Below are positions 7,662-15,674 of a stretch of 64,000 bases of DNA, piece after piece. How positions within the stretch are numbered: position 1 is the first letter of the stretch; every line of letters starts with the position of its first letter. The stretch is from the NCBI RefSeq assembly GCF_003024675.1, contig NZ_PYLP01000002.1, forward strand, positions 206,257 to 270,256. The letters are read 5' to 3'. The DNA comes from Faecalibacillus faecis. Lineage in GTDB: Bacteria > Bacillota_I > Bacilli_A > Erysipelotrichales > Coprobacillaceae. The notes under the pieces are model-generated. The model had not been told where the DNA came from and did not search any database. It was given only the letters and a program-made list of their open reading frames with translations. The position numbers were made by a program, and so were the translations under genes.

Positions 7662-7982
7662 TTATGCACCCATTAATTTTTTAGCATGTGCGTAAACTTT
7701 TTCCCCGTTCATCATACCATAATCTTTCATATCAATAACTTCAACAGGAAGACCAGGATTTACTTTATCAGCTTCTTCTTTGATTTTACCTAAATTAAAT
7801 CTTACTTGTGGACCAAGTAAAACACAATCAACAGTAGGAATTCTACTCATTCCATCAGACATTGGTAATGCAAAAATTTCTACTTCATCCCCTAATTTTT
7901 TTGCAGATTGTTCCATTTTTGTCACTAATAAACTTGTTGACATACCAGCTGAACATACTAACATAATTTTTTTCATATTCAT
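7662..7982 (-). CDS. PTS lactose/cellobiose-family EIIB component (orphan copy 1)
   Basis: 106 residues. PTS EIIB accepts phosphate from EIIA on a conserved Cys and passes it to the sugar bound by EIIC. The N-terminal phosphocysteine loop is KKIMLVCSAGMSTSLLV with Cys10 as the likely phosphorylation site, and the family motif LLGPQVRF is present. The start ATG has GGAG five bases upstream. No EIIA or EIIC gene is adjacent; its only neighbours are island DNA and an IS256 element. It closely resembles the copies at 13806 and 14195. The sugar cannot be told, although a GH4 6-phospho-glucosidase at 63.5 kb is compatible with a beta-glucoside. Confidence 0.9.
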   Translation of the reverse strand: MNMKKIMLVCSAGMSTSLLVTKMEQSAKKLGDEVEIFALPMSDGMSRIPTVDCVLLGPQVRFNLGKIKEEADKVNPGLPVEVIDMKDYGMMNGEKVYAHAKKLMGA

Positions 7983-8047
7983 TATCTCTCCTTTAATTAT
8001 TTTTAATCCTTACTTTTATTTTATATTTAATTCATTTCTTATTCTAC

Positions 8048-8090
8048 TTATAACGTTTATTTGTAAAAAGATTACAAATAAACGTTATAA
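8048..8090. promoter_or_regulatory. Perfect 17-bp inverted repeat upstream of EIIB
   Basis: TTATAACGTTTATTTGT at 8048-8064 is repeated inverted at 8074-8090 with a 9-base spacer, 66-108 bases upstream of the EIIB start. It lacks a T tract in the EIIB direction, so an operator is more likely than a terminator. Each half contains the palindrome AACGTT. Confidence 0.55.
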
Positions 8091-8124
8091 AAAAAAGAAA
8101 CATAAAATTTATTTTCACATTCAC

Positions 8125-8164
8125 AAAAAAGCACTTAATATTTTATTAATAAAATATTAAGTGC
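8125..8164 (-). terminator. 34-bp perfect palindrome plus T6
   Basis: 8131-8164 is perfectly self-complementary (arms beginning GCACTTAATATTTTATT) with no unpaired spacer, followed on the minus strand by T6 (8125-8130). It would stop leftward transcription coming from the IS256 transposase before it reaches EIIB. Confidence 0.65.
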
Positions 8165-8254
8165 AGCTCTCTCTTTTAGTGATGTATTATCAACTTTTTA
8201 GACTATAAACTTTATATAAATATATATACTTTAATTCAATTTGGATATTCTATC

Positions 8255-9536
8255 GATAGTGTCAAGAATCTTGTGTAAATTCTTATTTCCTGTAAATTAA
8301 GTTTTCAGTAGATAAGGTTAGTTGTTATCTATTAAATTGATTGAATTGTGATACTAAGTATTTTTCCATTGATGTTTCGGTTGGAAACTGTTCCTTCAAC
8401 TTAAATTTCTTCTTAAGTTGCTTGTTGAAACCTTCAATCAGATTCGTTGAATAAATACTATGTCTTACTTCCTTTGGATAATCAAAATACGTTAATAGAT
8501 ACGTATTTTTATCTAAAATATCAATTACTCTAGGATATTTTCTTTTCCATTTTGAAGTAAATGTTTCAAGATTTGATAATGCTTCTTCTAATTTGGATGC
8601 ATTATATACTTCTTTGAAATCATCTAGTATTTCTTTTCTATCTGTTACACGTACTTTGGCTGCTATATTTCTAGATATATGTACTAGACATCTTTGAATT
8701 TTAGCTGTTGGAAAAGTCTGTTCAATAACTTCTTCCATACCAGCTAGGCCATCTGTACAAAATAACGATACACTTTCTAAACCTCTTGATTTGAAATCTT
8801 CTAGAAGTTCTTTCCAAATTTCAGCAGATTCATTGGGTGCTATAGAGTATCCTAAAATCTCTTTTGTGCCTTCAACAGTAATACCAACTGCTATATGCAC
8901 TGCTTCTTTTGCGACAGTATCTCTTCGTAAGGCCATGCATGTTGCATCCGTATAAACAACAGCGCATTCTTTAGATAACTGTCTAGATTTGAATTTATCA
9001 ATGTTTTCTATGCATTTATCTGTAATATTGCTTACTGTTTGTTTAGAATAACTAGCACCGCATAAATGATTGACAATACTAGAAATATCTTGATTGGATA
9101 ATCCCTTATCAAATAGATCAATGATTGTTTGATCAGTAGAATGATCATGTCGACAATATTTAGGAAGCAGACTTGAATAAAATAGACCTAAACGATCTCT
9201 AGGTATTTTAATATTGAGTACACCATATTTAGTATTGAATGTACGAATATAGCTTCCATTTCGATAATCTTCATTATTACTTCTGTCATAACGTTCATAA
9301 TCTATAAATAAAGTTAATTCGTGTTCAAGAATTTCATTGATAGATTTTTCAAGAGCTTCCTCAAAAAGAGGAAGATTATTGTCATTAGTAATTAGATTTT
9401 TCATCAAAGATGTAGTAAAATAGTTCATGGGCATATCTCCTTAGATTAATGTTTTGGTCGACTTAATTTTACTAGGAAATATGTCCATTTTCTATAATTG
9501 AAAAATCATAATTTACACAAAATATTTTACACTATC
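8255..9536 (-). mobile_element. IS256-family insertion sequence
   Basis: About 1282 bp bounded by imperfect inverted repeats: 8255-8281 (GATAGTGTCAAGAATCTTGT...) and 9510-9536 (reverse complement GATAGTGTAAAATATTTTGT...). TTCTATC directly precedes the left end (8248-8254) and nearly abuts the right end (9538-9544), consistent with a 7-8 bp target duplication. The element carries a single full-looking transposase gene. It sits between an EIIB gene and a small hypothetical gene. Confidence 0.85.
8325..9434 (-). CDS. IS256/Mutator-family transposase
   Basis: 369 residues. The DDE catalytic set is visible: Asp163 (VVYTDAT), Asp228 (LFCTDGL) and Glu334 (NLIEGFNKQLK), along with the family's CxxH block RCLVHISRN (249-252). 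The N-terminus has the usual helix-rich DNA-binding region and NGSYIR...GVLNIKIPRDR. It ends at QFNQFNR, about 15-25 residues earlier than many relatives, so the extreme C-terminus may be clipped by a point mutation, but all catalytic residues are present. Confidence 0.93.
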   Translation of the reverse strand: MPMNYFTTSLMKNLITNDNNLPLFEEALEKSINEILEHELTLFIDYERYDRSNNEDYRNGSYIRTFNTKYGVLNIKIPRDRLGLFYSSLLPKYCRHDHSTDQTIIDLFDKGLSNQDISSIVNHLCGASYSKQTVSNITDKCIENIDKFKSRQLSKECAVVYTDATCMALRRDTVAKEAVHIAVGITVEGTKEILGYSIAPNESAEIWKELLEDFKSRGLESVSLFCTDGLAGMEEVIEQTFPTAKIQRCLVHISRNIAAKVRVTDRKEILDDFKEVYNASKLEEALSNLETFTSKWKRKYPRVIDILDKNTYLLTYFDYPKEVRHSIYSTNLIEGFNKQLKKKFKLKEQFPTETSMEKYLVSQFNQFNR

Positions 9537-9555
9537 GTTCTATCACTTTTATATA

Positions 9556-9915
9556 CTAACTATTTAAAATTTTTAATCTCTCTATACATTGGAATATTTT
9601 TTTATCTTGAAAAAATGAATATTGAGATTCTTCAATACATTTTTCTGAACAAAAAATACCAACAAGTAATGCTAAAACAGCTTTTAAATTTAATTTTGAA
9701 ACATCTACAGCATGCATTTCATTCATACTCCATTCTAAATCATTTTCCTCTAATGTTTTGATAAAACGATTCATTTCTAATTCAGGATGTTTCATTTCAA
9801 AACGACATAATTCTTTTTGCAATCTCCATTCGATTAACTTGTATTGATCAAATGACATTGCTTGATTTGATACTTCATTTAATGCGAGTAAAACATTTGT
9901 TAATTCAGATAGCAC
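9556..9915 (-). CDS. Small helical protein, DUF6508-like
   Basis: About 119 residues counted from GTG at 9915, which lies 11 bases after AAGGAG; an alternative GTG at 9927 touches the ribosome site. The C-terminal half, LNLKAVLALLVGIFCSEKC...FFQDKKIFQCIERLK, resembles the DUF6508 pattern of a helical region with a late 'G/K..i..cL.RL'. Function unknown. The IS256 right end is 19 bases beyond its stop codon, so its former downstream neighbour and terminator have been separated from it. Confidence 0.55.
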   Translation of the reverse strand: MLSELTNVLLALNEVSNQAMSFDQYKLIEWRLQKELCRFEMKHPELEMNRFIKTLEENDLEWSMNEMHAVDVSKLNLKAVLALLVGIFCSEKCIEESQYSFFQDKKIFQCIERLKILNS

Positions 9916-10118
9916 GATAATAAACACTCCTTCCTACTAATAAAATTTAATATCTCTATCAGCATCTATAATTTTATCAAAAAGGATATTTTATAACAAA
10001 TAATACAATTATTTTATCTTTTTTTATTTAGGATTATTCGACAATTAGAGTGAATTTTATAGAAAATTATCACAAAAAAAGCAATATTTTGTTGTATAAT
10101 GACGAATTTTAACAAATG

Positions 10119-10300
10119 AAAAAAGTAATCCACCAGAAAATCTGGTGGTTTTGCTTTCATCGCCCATAGGGCTCAGCATCTCGCTTAAGCCCCCTAGGCC
10201 TCTGCTGACCTGACACTTGCTTACTGTCGCTTCTCTCCCCTTAAAAGGGTCGTTAAATTCCATTCGCATTTGTTCAGACATTCTATTCTCTTGTATTTGA
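10119..10300 (-). ncRNA. GC-rich structured transcript candidate ending in a terminator
   Basis: Within 625 gene-less bases (9928-10552) lies a markedly GC-richer block. On the minus strand it folds into successive hairpins: CCCTTTTAAGGGG, GACAgtaagcaagTGTC, CAGCA...TGCTG enclosing GGCCTAGGGGGC, and GCCCtatGGGC. It finishes with CCACCAGA/TCTGGTGG (10130-10148) followed by ATTAC and T6 (10119-10124). An ORF crosses the whole segment, including the terminator, so coding is doubtful. This may be a small RNA or the structured end of a lost mobile element. Confidence 0.4.
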
Positions 10301-10387
10301 TTTGTTATATACTCATTGATCTTTTTTGTATTCTTTCTTACTGTATCTACATGGAATTGTTATCATTTATTTGATTCATTCCCTTTT

Positions 10388-10446
10388 CTCCTTGTATTTA
10401 ATTTTTTTGCAGTTTGCAGGTCGCAATCTTATTATAATACAAGGAG
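10388..10446. repeat. 10-bp inverted repeat near a possible minus-strand promoter
   Basis: CTCCTTGTAT (10388-10397) and ATACAAGGAG (10437-10446), extended by TAAT/ATTA, flank a 39-base spacer. A TATAAT lies beside the right arm on the minus strand, so the repeat could control the structured transcript downstream, or supply a ribosome site (AAGGAG) for a short broken frame. Confidence 0.35.
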
Positions 10447-10475
10447 TTTCTTTATTCATCGCTAAAGCTTCACGG

Positions 10476-10500
10476 AACCCCTAGACTATTTAGGGGTTTT
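10476..10500. terminator. Hairpin AACCCCTA/TAGGGGTT
   Basis: An 8-bp GC-rich stem with a 7-base spacer and T4 on the plus side. It is the second hairpin after purF in the leftward direction. Confidence 0.45.
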
Positions 10501-10510
10501 AGAGTATACA

Positions 10511-10537
10511 AAAAAGGCTGTTATTTCCAACAGCCTT
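10511..10537 (-). terminator. purF terminator
   Basis: On the minus strand AAGGCTGTT pairs with AACAGCCTT and is followed by T6, 16 bases after the purF stop. Confidence 0.8.
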
Positions 10538-10552
10538 CCTTTCACTAATCAG

Positions 10553-11965
10553 TTATTTTTCAAATTTGTTTGCTTTATCAAAGGAATCATATAAATTTGT
10601 TACATAATTCCCATTAAAACATGACATACATAATCCACATTTTTGATGATCGAAATGAATTGATTTATGAAGTCCTTCTTCACTAATGAACGCTAAACTA
10701 TCTGCTTCAATATATTCGCATAATTCATCCACAGACATTTTATTTGAAATAAGTTCTTCGATGGTAGAAGTATCTACCCCATAAAAACAAGGAAATTTAA
10801 TTGCTGGTGAAGCAATACGAACATGGACTTCTTTTGCTCCCGCATCTTTTAAGTGTCTTACAATTCTTTTTGATGTAGTTCCTCTTACAATTGAATCATC
10901 AATCATAACAACTTTTTTCCCACTTACAATAGAGGAAACAGCAGAAAGTTTCATTCGAACACCTTGTTCCCTCATTTCTTGTGTAGGTTGAATAAATGTT
11001 CTTCCAACATATTTATTTTTTACAAGTCCCATTTCATAAGGAATACCTGAAGCTTCAGCATAACCGATAGCAGCTGAAATAGAGGAATCAGGAACTCCGA
11101 TAACAACATCTGCTTCAATAGGATTTTCATAATAGAGTTGTTTACCTGCAAGTTTACGTGTTGTATGTACATTAATACCATCTAAATTACTATCAGGTCT
11201 AGAAAAATAAATGTATTCCATTGCACAAATTTTGTCTTGTAATGAATCTTTTGTATAAGTTTTACTAAGTAATTTGCCATCTTTTACACGAACAATTTCA
11301 CCTGGTTCTACATCACGTACAAATTTAGCACCAATAACATCTAAAGCACATGTTTCAGATGCAAACACATAAGCACCATTAGATAATATTCCAATAGAAA
11401 GAGGTCTTAAACCGTATTTATCTCTTGCTGCATAAATACGTCCTTCAAGCATAACTAAAAAGGCAAATGCACCATCTAATTTATCTAAAGAAGCACAGAT
11501 TCGATCAATCATATGTCCTTCTTGTCTTTTAATTAAATGGCCTAAAACTTCTGTATCTGAAGTAGAAGAAAAAATACTTCCTTGATCTTCCAATTCTTGT
11601 TTTAAAATATTTGCATTTACTAAATTTCCATTATGACAAATACTCATTGAACCTTCCATTGTGCGGAAAACAAATGGTTGTACATTAGATAAACCACCAC
11701 CACCAGCAGTTGAATAACGAACATGTCCAATTGCAACATTACCATTTAAATTTTTCAATTTATCTTGATCAAAAACTTCAGTTACAAGGCCTTCACCTTT
11801 ATAAATATTCATTTTACCATTACATTCACAACAAATACCAGCAGCTTCTTGCCCCCTATGTTGTAAACTATGTAAACCATAATAACAAATTTGAGCTGCA
11901 TCTTGATGTCCTACAACACCAAAAACACCGCATTCTTCATGTAATTCTCTATCTTGATGAATCAT
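10553..11965 (-). CDS. purF: Amidophosphoribosyltransferase
   Basis: 470 residues. It catalyses the first committed step of purine synthesis (PRPP plus glutamine to phosphoribosylamine). The N-terminal Ntn glutaminase begins after an 11-residue propeptide at Cys12 (EECGVFGVVG); the PRPP loop VVMIDDSIVRGTT is in the C-terminal half. Cysteines in FPCFYG and in HQKCGLCMSCFNG match the iron-sulfur ligands of the Bacillus-type, oxygen-sensitive enzyme. It is monocistronic: no other pur gene is adjacent, a consensus promoter lies upstream and a terminator follows. The ribosome site is GGGG six bases before ATG. Confidence 0.95.
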   Translation of the reverse strand: MIHQDRELHEECGVFGVVGHQDAAQICYYGLHSLQHRGQEAAGICCECNGKMNIYKGEGLVTEVFDQDKLKNLNGNVAIGHVRYSTAGGGGLSNVQPFVFRTMEGSMSICHNGNLVNANILKQELEDQGSIFSSTSDTEVLGHLIKRQEGHMIDRICASLDKLDGAFAFLVMLEGRIYAARDKYGLRPLSIGILSNGAYVFASETCALDVIGAKFVRDVEPGEIVRVKDGKLLSKTYTKDSLQDKICAMEYIYFSRPDSNLDGINVHTTRKLAGKQLYYENPIEADVVIGVPDSSISAAIGYAEASGIPYEMGLVKNKYVGRTFIQPTQEMREQGVRMKLSAVSSIVSGKKVVMIDDSIVRGTTSKRIVRHLKDAGAKEVHVRIASPAIKFPCFYGVDTSTIEELISNKMSVDELCEYIEADSLAFISEEGLHKSIHFDHQKCGLCMSCFNGNYVTNLYDSFDKANKFEK

Positions 11966-11989
11966 AATATACCCCCACGTGATGTTTTT

Positions 11990-12018
11990 ATTGTATAATG
12001 CGAATTTATTATCGTCAA
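11990..12018 (-). promoter_or_regulatory. purF promoter
   Basis: On the minus strand TTGACG (12013-12018) and TACAAT (11990-11995) are separated by 17 bases, directly before purF. Confidence 0.65.
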
Positions 12019-12033
12019 TATTTTTTTATAGAA

Positions 12034-12058
12034 AAAAATTAGAGTAAAACTCTAATTT
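12034..12058 (-). terminator. Terminator overlapping the DUF711 stop codon
   Basis: AATTAGAG/CTCTAATT with T7 on the minus strand; the TAG stop at 12052-12054 lies in the stem. Confidence 0.75.
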
Positions 12059-13416
12059 TTAAAACTATGAATTGGTGCAGGGATTCTTCCTCCACGATTA
12101 ATAAACTCAGAACAATCAAAATTATTTACTGGCATGATTGGTGCATAACCTAATAATCCACCAAATTCAACAGTATCACCAACATCTTTACCAGCAACTG
12201 GTATAATTCTAACAGCCGTTGTTTTTTGATTAATCATACCAATAGCCATTTCATCAGCAATGATACCAGAAATTGTTGTAGCAGAAGTTTTTCCAGGAAT
12301 TGCAATCATATCTAATCCTACACTGCACACACAAGTCATTGCTTCTAATTTTTCAAGTGTAAGTGCTCCTCTTTCAACGGCATTGATCATTCCTTGATCT
12401 TCACTTACAGGGATAAAAGCACCACTTAATCCACCTACATATGAAGAAGCCATAACGCCACCTTTTTTAACTTGATCGTTTAAAATGGCAAGTGCAGCTG
12501 TTGTACCAGGAGCACCAACAGAAGCTAAACCCATTCCTTCTAAACAATCAGCAATACTATCACCAACGGCAGGTGTTGGAGCTAAAGATAAATCAATAAT
12601 TCCAAATGGAATATTAAGCATCTTTGATGCTTCTTGAGCAACTAATTGACCAACACGAGTGATTTTAAATGCAGTTTTTTTAATAGTTTCACACAACTCA
12701 CCAAAATCTTTTCCATTGCATTTATTAATAGCATTTTTAACAACACCTGGTCCACTGACCCCAACATTAATAATACAATCCGCTTCGCTTACACCATGAA
12801 AGGCACCTGCCATAAATGGATTGTCATCAGGTGCATTACATAACACAACTAGTTTAGCACATCCAATTGAGTCATCTTCTTTTGTAATTTCTGCAGTATC
12901 TTTAATAATTTTCCCTAACATTTTTACAGCATCCATATTTATACCTGTTTTTGTTGATCCAACATTAACAGAACTACATACGTTTTGTGTAACTTTCATT
13001 GCTTCAGGAATAGATTCAATTAGCATTTTTTCTGCATTTGTCATCCCTTTAGATACAATAGCACTATATCCCCCAATAAAGTTAACTTTTAATTCATGGG
13101 CACATTGATCAAGAGTTTTTGCAATTTTAACAAAATCTTTTGGCGATTTACATGCATTTGCTCCAACAAAACCAATAGGTGTAATAGAAATACGTTTATT
13201 TACAATTGGAATACCGTATTTTCTTTCAATTTCTTCACCTGTTTTTACAAGATCTTTTGCTATACTAGTAATTTTTTTATAAATATTTTGACATAAAACA
13301 TCAATATCGTGATCCATACAATCGAGCAAACTTATACCAATAGTAATTGTTCTAACATCTAAATTTTCTTGCTCAATCATTTTATTTGTTTCTGTGACTT
13401 CAAATAAATTAATCAT
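12052..13416 (-). CDS. DUF711 / UPF0210 (PFL-like) family protein
   Basis: 454 residues, full-length for UPF0210. Gly-rich conserved blocks are visible: [45 protein letters not shown] and [14 protein letters not shown]. The family shares a fold with pyruvate formate-lyase-type enzymes, but its reaction is not established. It lies 12 bases downstream of an ACT-domain gene, the standard partner in Firmicutes, which suggests an amino-acid-sensing regulatory pair. The stop codon lies inside the terminator stem. Confidence 0.9.
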   Translation of the reverse strand: MINLFEVTETNKMIEQENLDVRTITIGISLLDCMDHDIDVLCQNIYKKITSIAKDLVKTGEEIERKYGIPIVNKRISITPIGFVGANACKSPKDFVKIAKTLDQCAHELKVNFIGGYSAIVSKGMTNAEKMLIESIPEAMKVTQNVCSSVNVGSTKTGINMDAVKMLGKIIKDTAEITKEDDSIGCAKLVVLCNAPDDNPFMAGAFHGVSEADCIINVGVSGPGVVKNAINKCNGKDFGELCETIKKTAFKITRVGQLVAQEASKMLNIPFGIIDLSLAPTPAVGDSIADCLEGMGLASVGAPGTTAALAILNDQVKKGGVMASSYVGGLSGAFIPVSEDQGMINAVERGALTLEKLEAMTCVCSVGLDMIAIPGKTSATTISGIIADEMAIGMINQKTTAVRIIPVAGKDVGDTVEFGGLLGYAPIMPVNNFDCSEFINRGGRIPAPIHSFKN

Positions 13417-13428
13417 TCTTCTTCTCCT

Positions 13429-13701
13429 TTAAATACGATGCATTTTATTGAAAATATTTTCATGTTGTAATTTAATATTCACACCAATTTCTTTTCCTAA
13501 ATTTTCAAGCTCATCACAAATAAGCCCAAAATCCTTTGATGAGTTTTGTAATTCAATAATCATCATCATATTAAAGTATCCTTGAATAATTGTTTGCGAA
13601 ATATCTAAGATATTTAACTTGTTTTCTGCTAAATATGTACATACTTTCGCAATAATACCAACCTGATCCTCACCTACAACAGTAATAATGCCTTTTTCCA
13701 T
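13429..13701 (-). CDS. ACT-domain protein, UPF0237
   Basis: 90 residues made of a single ACT domain: ITVVGEDQVGIIAKVCTYLAE then an amphipathic strand-helix pattern to the end. ACT domains bind small ligands, usually amino acids. The length and its position immediately upstream of DUF711 match the conserved Firmicute pair. The ligand and the regulated process are unknown. Confidence 0.9.
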   Translation of the reverse strand: MEKGIITVVGEDQVGIIAKVCTYLAENKLNILDISQTIIQGYFNMMMIIELQNSSKDFGLICDELENLGKEIGVNIKLQHENIFNKMHRI

Positions 13702-13765
13702 AAAGTATCCCCCTATTTTTATATTTTTAGTTATTATATCATAGCTTTTAAAAATAAAAAAGGGT

Positions 13766-13793
13766 AAAAAAAGTGACTGTCAACCAGCCACCT
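13766..13793 (-). terminator. Terminator of EIIB copy 2
   Basis: GTGGCTG/CAGTCAC (one G-T pair) followed by T7 on the minus strand, just after the stop. Confidence 0.7.
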
Positions 13794-13805
13794 TTATAAA
13801 TGAAA

Positions 13806-14120
13806 TTATTCACCCATCATAGCTTTAGCTTTTTTGTAAACAGCTTCACCATTCATCATTCCATAATCTTTCATATCGATTACGTCACATGGTTTGCTTA
13901 CACCAGCAGCATCCATAGCTTTTTCAATGGTATTTTTTTGGAATCTAACTTGTGGGCCAAGTAAAATACAATCTACATCTCCAACTCTTTTTTCACCTTC
14001 AGAAATAGGTAATGCGAAGATTTCTACTTCATCTCCCATTGCAGCAGCAGCTTTTTCCATTTTTGTTACTAATAAACTAGTAGACATACCTGCAGCACAT
14101 ACTAACATAATTTTTTTCAT
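13806..14120 (-). CDS. PTS lactose/cellobiose-family EIIB component (orphan copy 2)
   Basis: 104 residues with phosphoryl-acceptor loop KKIMLVCAAGMSTSLLV (Cys8) and LLGPQVRF. It ends in the same VIDMKDYGMMNGEAVYKKAK region as copy 1, to which it is closest. Copy 3 lies 74 bases upstream on the same strand, separated by a symmetric hairpin. No EIIA, EIIC or phospho-glycosidase gene is adjacent, so it must work with components encoded elsewhere or have a regulatory role. Confidence 0.9.
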   Translation of the reverse strand: MKKIMLVCAAGMSTSLLVTKMEKAAAAMGDEVEIFALPISEGEKRVGDVDCILLGPQVRFQKNTIEKAMDAAGVSKPCDVIDMKDYGMMNGEAVYKKAKAMMGE

Positions 14121-14150
14121 AATATTTAATACCTTCCTTAACTAATTTAT

Positions 14151-14178
14151 AAAAAAGATTATTAAAATAATCTTTTTT
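14151..14178. terminator. Bidirectional hairpin between EIIB copies 2 and 3
   Basis: AAAAAAGATTATT pairs with AATAATCTTTTTT around a minimal A loop, so it can act in both directions. It probably attenuates read-through from copy 3 into copy 2. Confidence 0.7.
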
Positions 14179-14194
14179 AATATATTTTATTTAA

Positions 14195-14512
14195 TTAATC
14201 TCCGATTAATTTTCTAGCCATTTCGAAAACAGCTTTACCATTCATTGTACCATAATCTCTCATGTCAATGACTTCAACTGGGATAGGTCCTTTTTTACGA
14301 CCAGCTGCTAATTTTTCAATAGCACCTTTTTGGAATCTAACTTGTGGGCCAAGTAAGATAACATCAACATCTTCTAATACTCTTGGTGCATCAGAAAATG
14401 GTAATGCAAAGATTTTTGCTTCATAACCTGCATCTTTAGCAGCACCTTCCATTTTTGTTACTAATAAGCTAGTAGACATACCAGCTGAACAAACTAATAA
14501 AATTTGTTTCAT
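14195..14512 (-). CDS. PTS lactose/cellobiose-family EIIB component (orphan copy 3)
   Basis: 105 residues, Cys8 in KQILLVCSAGMSTSLLV, with LLGPQVRF and VIDMRDYGTMNGKAV. It is the most divergent of the three copies (about RKKGPIPVEVIDMRD). It has its own consensus promoter upstream and precedes copy 2. As with the others, no EIIA/EIIC partner is encoded nearby. Confidence 0.9.
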   Translation of the reverse strand: MKQILLVCSAGMSTSLLVTKMEGAAKDAGYEAKIFALPFSDAPRVLEDVDVILLGPQVRFQKGAIEKLAAGRKKGPIPVEVIDMRDYGTMNGKAVFEMARKLIGD

Positions 14513-14547
14513 TTTTTAACACTCCTTCTCATTTCTTAACTAAACTT

Positions 14548-14576
14548 ATTTTACCAATTATAGAAATAAATGTAAA
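14548..14576 (-). promoter_or_regulatory. Promoter of EIIB copy 3
   Basis: On the minus strand TTTACA (14571-14576) and TAAAAT (14548-14553) with a 17-base spacer. Confidence 0.6.
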
Positions 14577-14667
14577 CCCTTTCCGCTTATTTTTTCTATT
14601 TCAGAAAATGGATTTTTTTATAAAAAAATGTATAATATATTTTATATTGATATATTGGAGGTTTTTT

Positions 14668-15207
14668 ATGAGACTACTTGTTGTAAGTGATAGTCACGGA
14701 TATGATGAAGAATTAGAATTTGTTTTAAAAAATATAACTTATGATGCTGCAATTCATTGCGGAGATTGTCATTTTGATAAAAAAAGTTCTTTTTTAAAAT
14801 TATTTGATGTTATTGTTCAAGGAAATCATGATGAAGATTTTTTACCATTAGAAATGACTTTTAAAACACCTTTGGGTGAAATATTTATTTGTCATGGTCA
14901 CACTTTTCATGTCTACAAAGGGTATGATGAACTATCAAGGTATATCAACAAAAAAAATTTTTCAATATGTTTTCATGGACACACGCATGTTCCACATATT
15001 GAAAAATTTGAAAACATTCTCTTCGTTAATCCTGGAAGTATCATGTTTAATCGGGGATTAAGTGAATGTGGAAGCTATGCAATTGTTGAAATCAACCATA
15101 AAATAGAAGTTACTTTTTATGATTCTAGAACATTAAAAAAAATACCTCAATCTGTTATCGATAAAGATCAAGATATTTTAAATGAATTCAAATTATTTGC
15201 TAAATAA
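14668..15207 (+). CDS. YfcE/MJ0936-type metallophosphodiesterase
   Basis: 179 residues from the ATG at 14668, which follows GGAGG; the longer upstream frame has no ribosome site. Calcineurin-like phosphoesterase motifs appear in order: VVSDSHG, HCGD, GNHD, CHGH and HGHTH, which bind two metal ions. YfcE-type enzymes hydrolyse simple phosphodiesters; the natural substrate is generally unknown. A TATAAT sits shortly upstream. The next gene converges with it. Confidence 0.88.
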   Translation: MRLLVVSDSHGYDEELEFVLKNITYDAAIHCGDCHFDKKSSFLKLFDVIVQGNHDEDFLPLEMTFKTPLGEIFICHGHTFHVYKGYDELSRYINKKNFSICFHGHTHVPHIEKFENILFVNPGSIMFNRGLSECGSYAIVEINHKIEVTFYDSRTLKKIPQSVIDKDQDILNEFKLFAK

Positions 15208-15217
15208 TTTGAATTTT

Positions 15218-15556
15218 TTATTTATTTTTTTGACGTTCTTCATTTCTTTTTCTTTTATATTCAATAATAAACATTACTTCTTTCAAGTCGTCATCTGTAA
15301 GTTCAGTAAGTAGACGTGCGATATTGGCAATGTTGTAATAATCATATTTCTTGCCACTAATTATTTCCTCGACACTTCTTCCATATAAATTAGAAAAAAC
15401 TTTTAATTCACTAACTGTAATATCACGTTTACCATTTTCTATATCTGAAATTGCTGAATGAGGAACATTAAGATGCATTGCTACATCTTTTTGTGTTAAG
15501 TGTTTAAAATTACGATATGAGCGTAAACGTTTCGCTAATTCAATATCTATTGCCAT
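15218..15556 (-). CDS. XRE-family transcription regulator
   Basis: 112 residues from ATG at 15556. An AGGAGG lies 12 bases upstream, and a 130-residue version from an upstream ATG is possible but would place the ribosome site inside the gene. Residues about 8-62 form a lambda-repressor-type helix-turn-helix (LTQKDVAMHLNVPHSAISDI). The C-terminal 45 residues are charged and probably mediate dimerisation. Targets are unknown. It lies just upstream of, and transcribed away from the end of, the U32 operon's last gene. Confidence 0.85.
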   Translation of the reverse strand: MAIDIELAKRLRSYRNFKHLTQKDVAMHLNVPHSAISDIENGKRDITVSELKVFSNLYGRSVEEIISGKKYDYYNIANIARLLTELTDDDLKEVMFIIEYKRKRNEERQKNK

Positions 15557-15674
15557 ATAATCACCGATCCTCCTTACAAAAATTTTAGCATTTTCATGAA
15601 TTACATTCAATTACAAATTAAAAATATAAAAAACTCTTTTTATTTCTAACAAATAGAAAATATCAAAAAAGTGA

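Noticed and set aside
7780..8160. 126-codon plus-strand ORF
   Set aside because: Antisense to EIIB and then through the 17-bp inverted repeat; no ribosome site or known motif.
10057..10281. A 74-codon ORF (starts MSEQMRMEF) on the minus strand
   Set aside because: It spans hairpins and an intrinsic terminator, has no ribosome site and overlaps a GC-rich structured block; treated as an RNA candidate instead.
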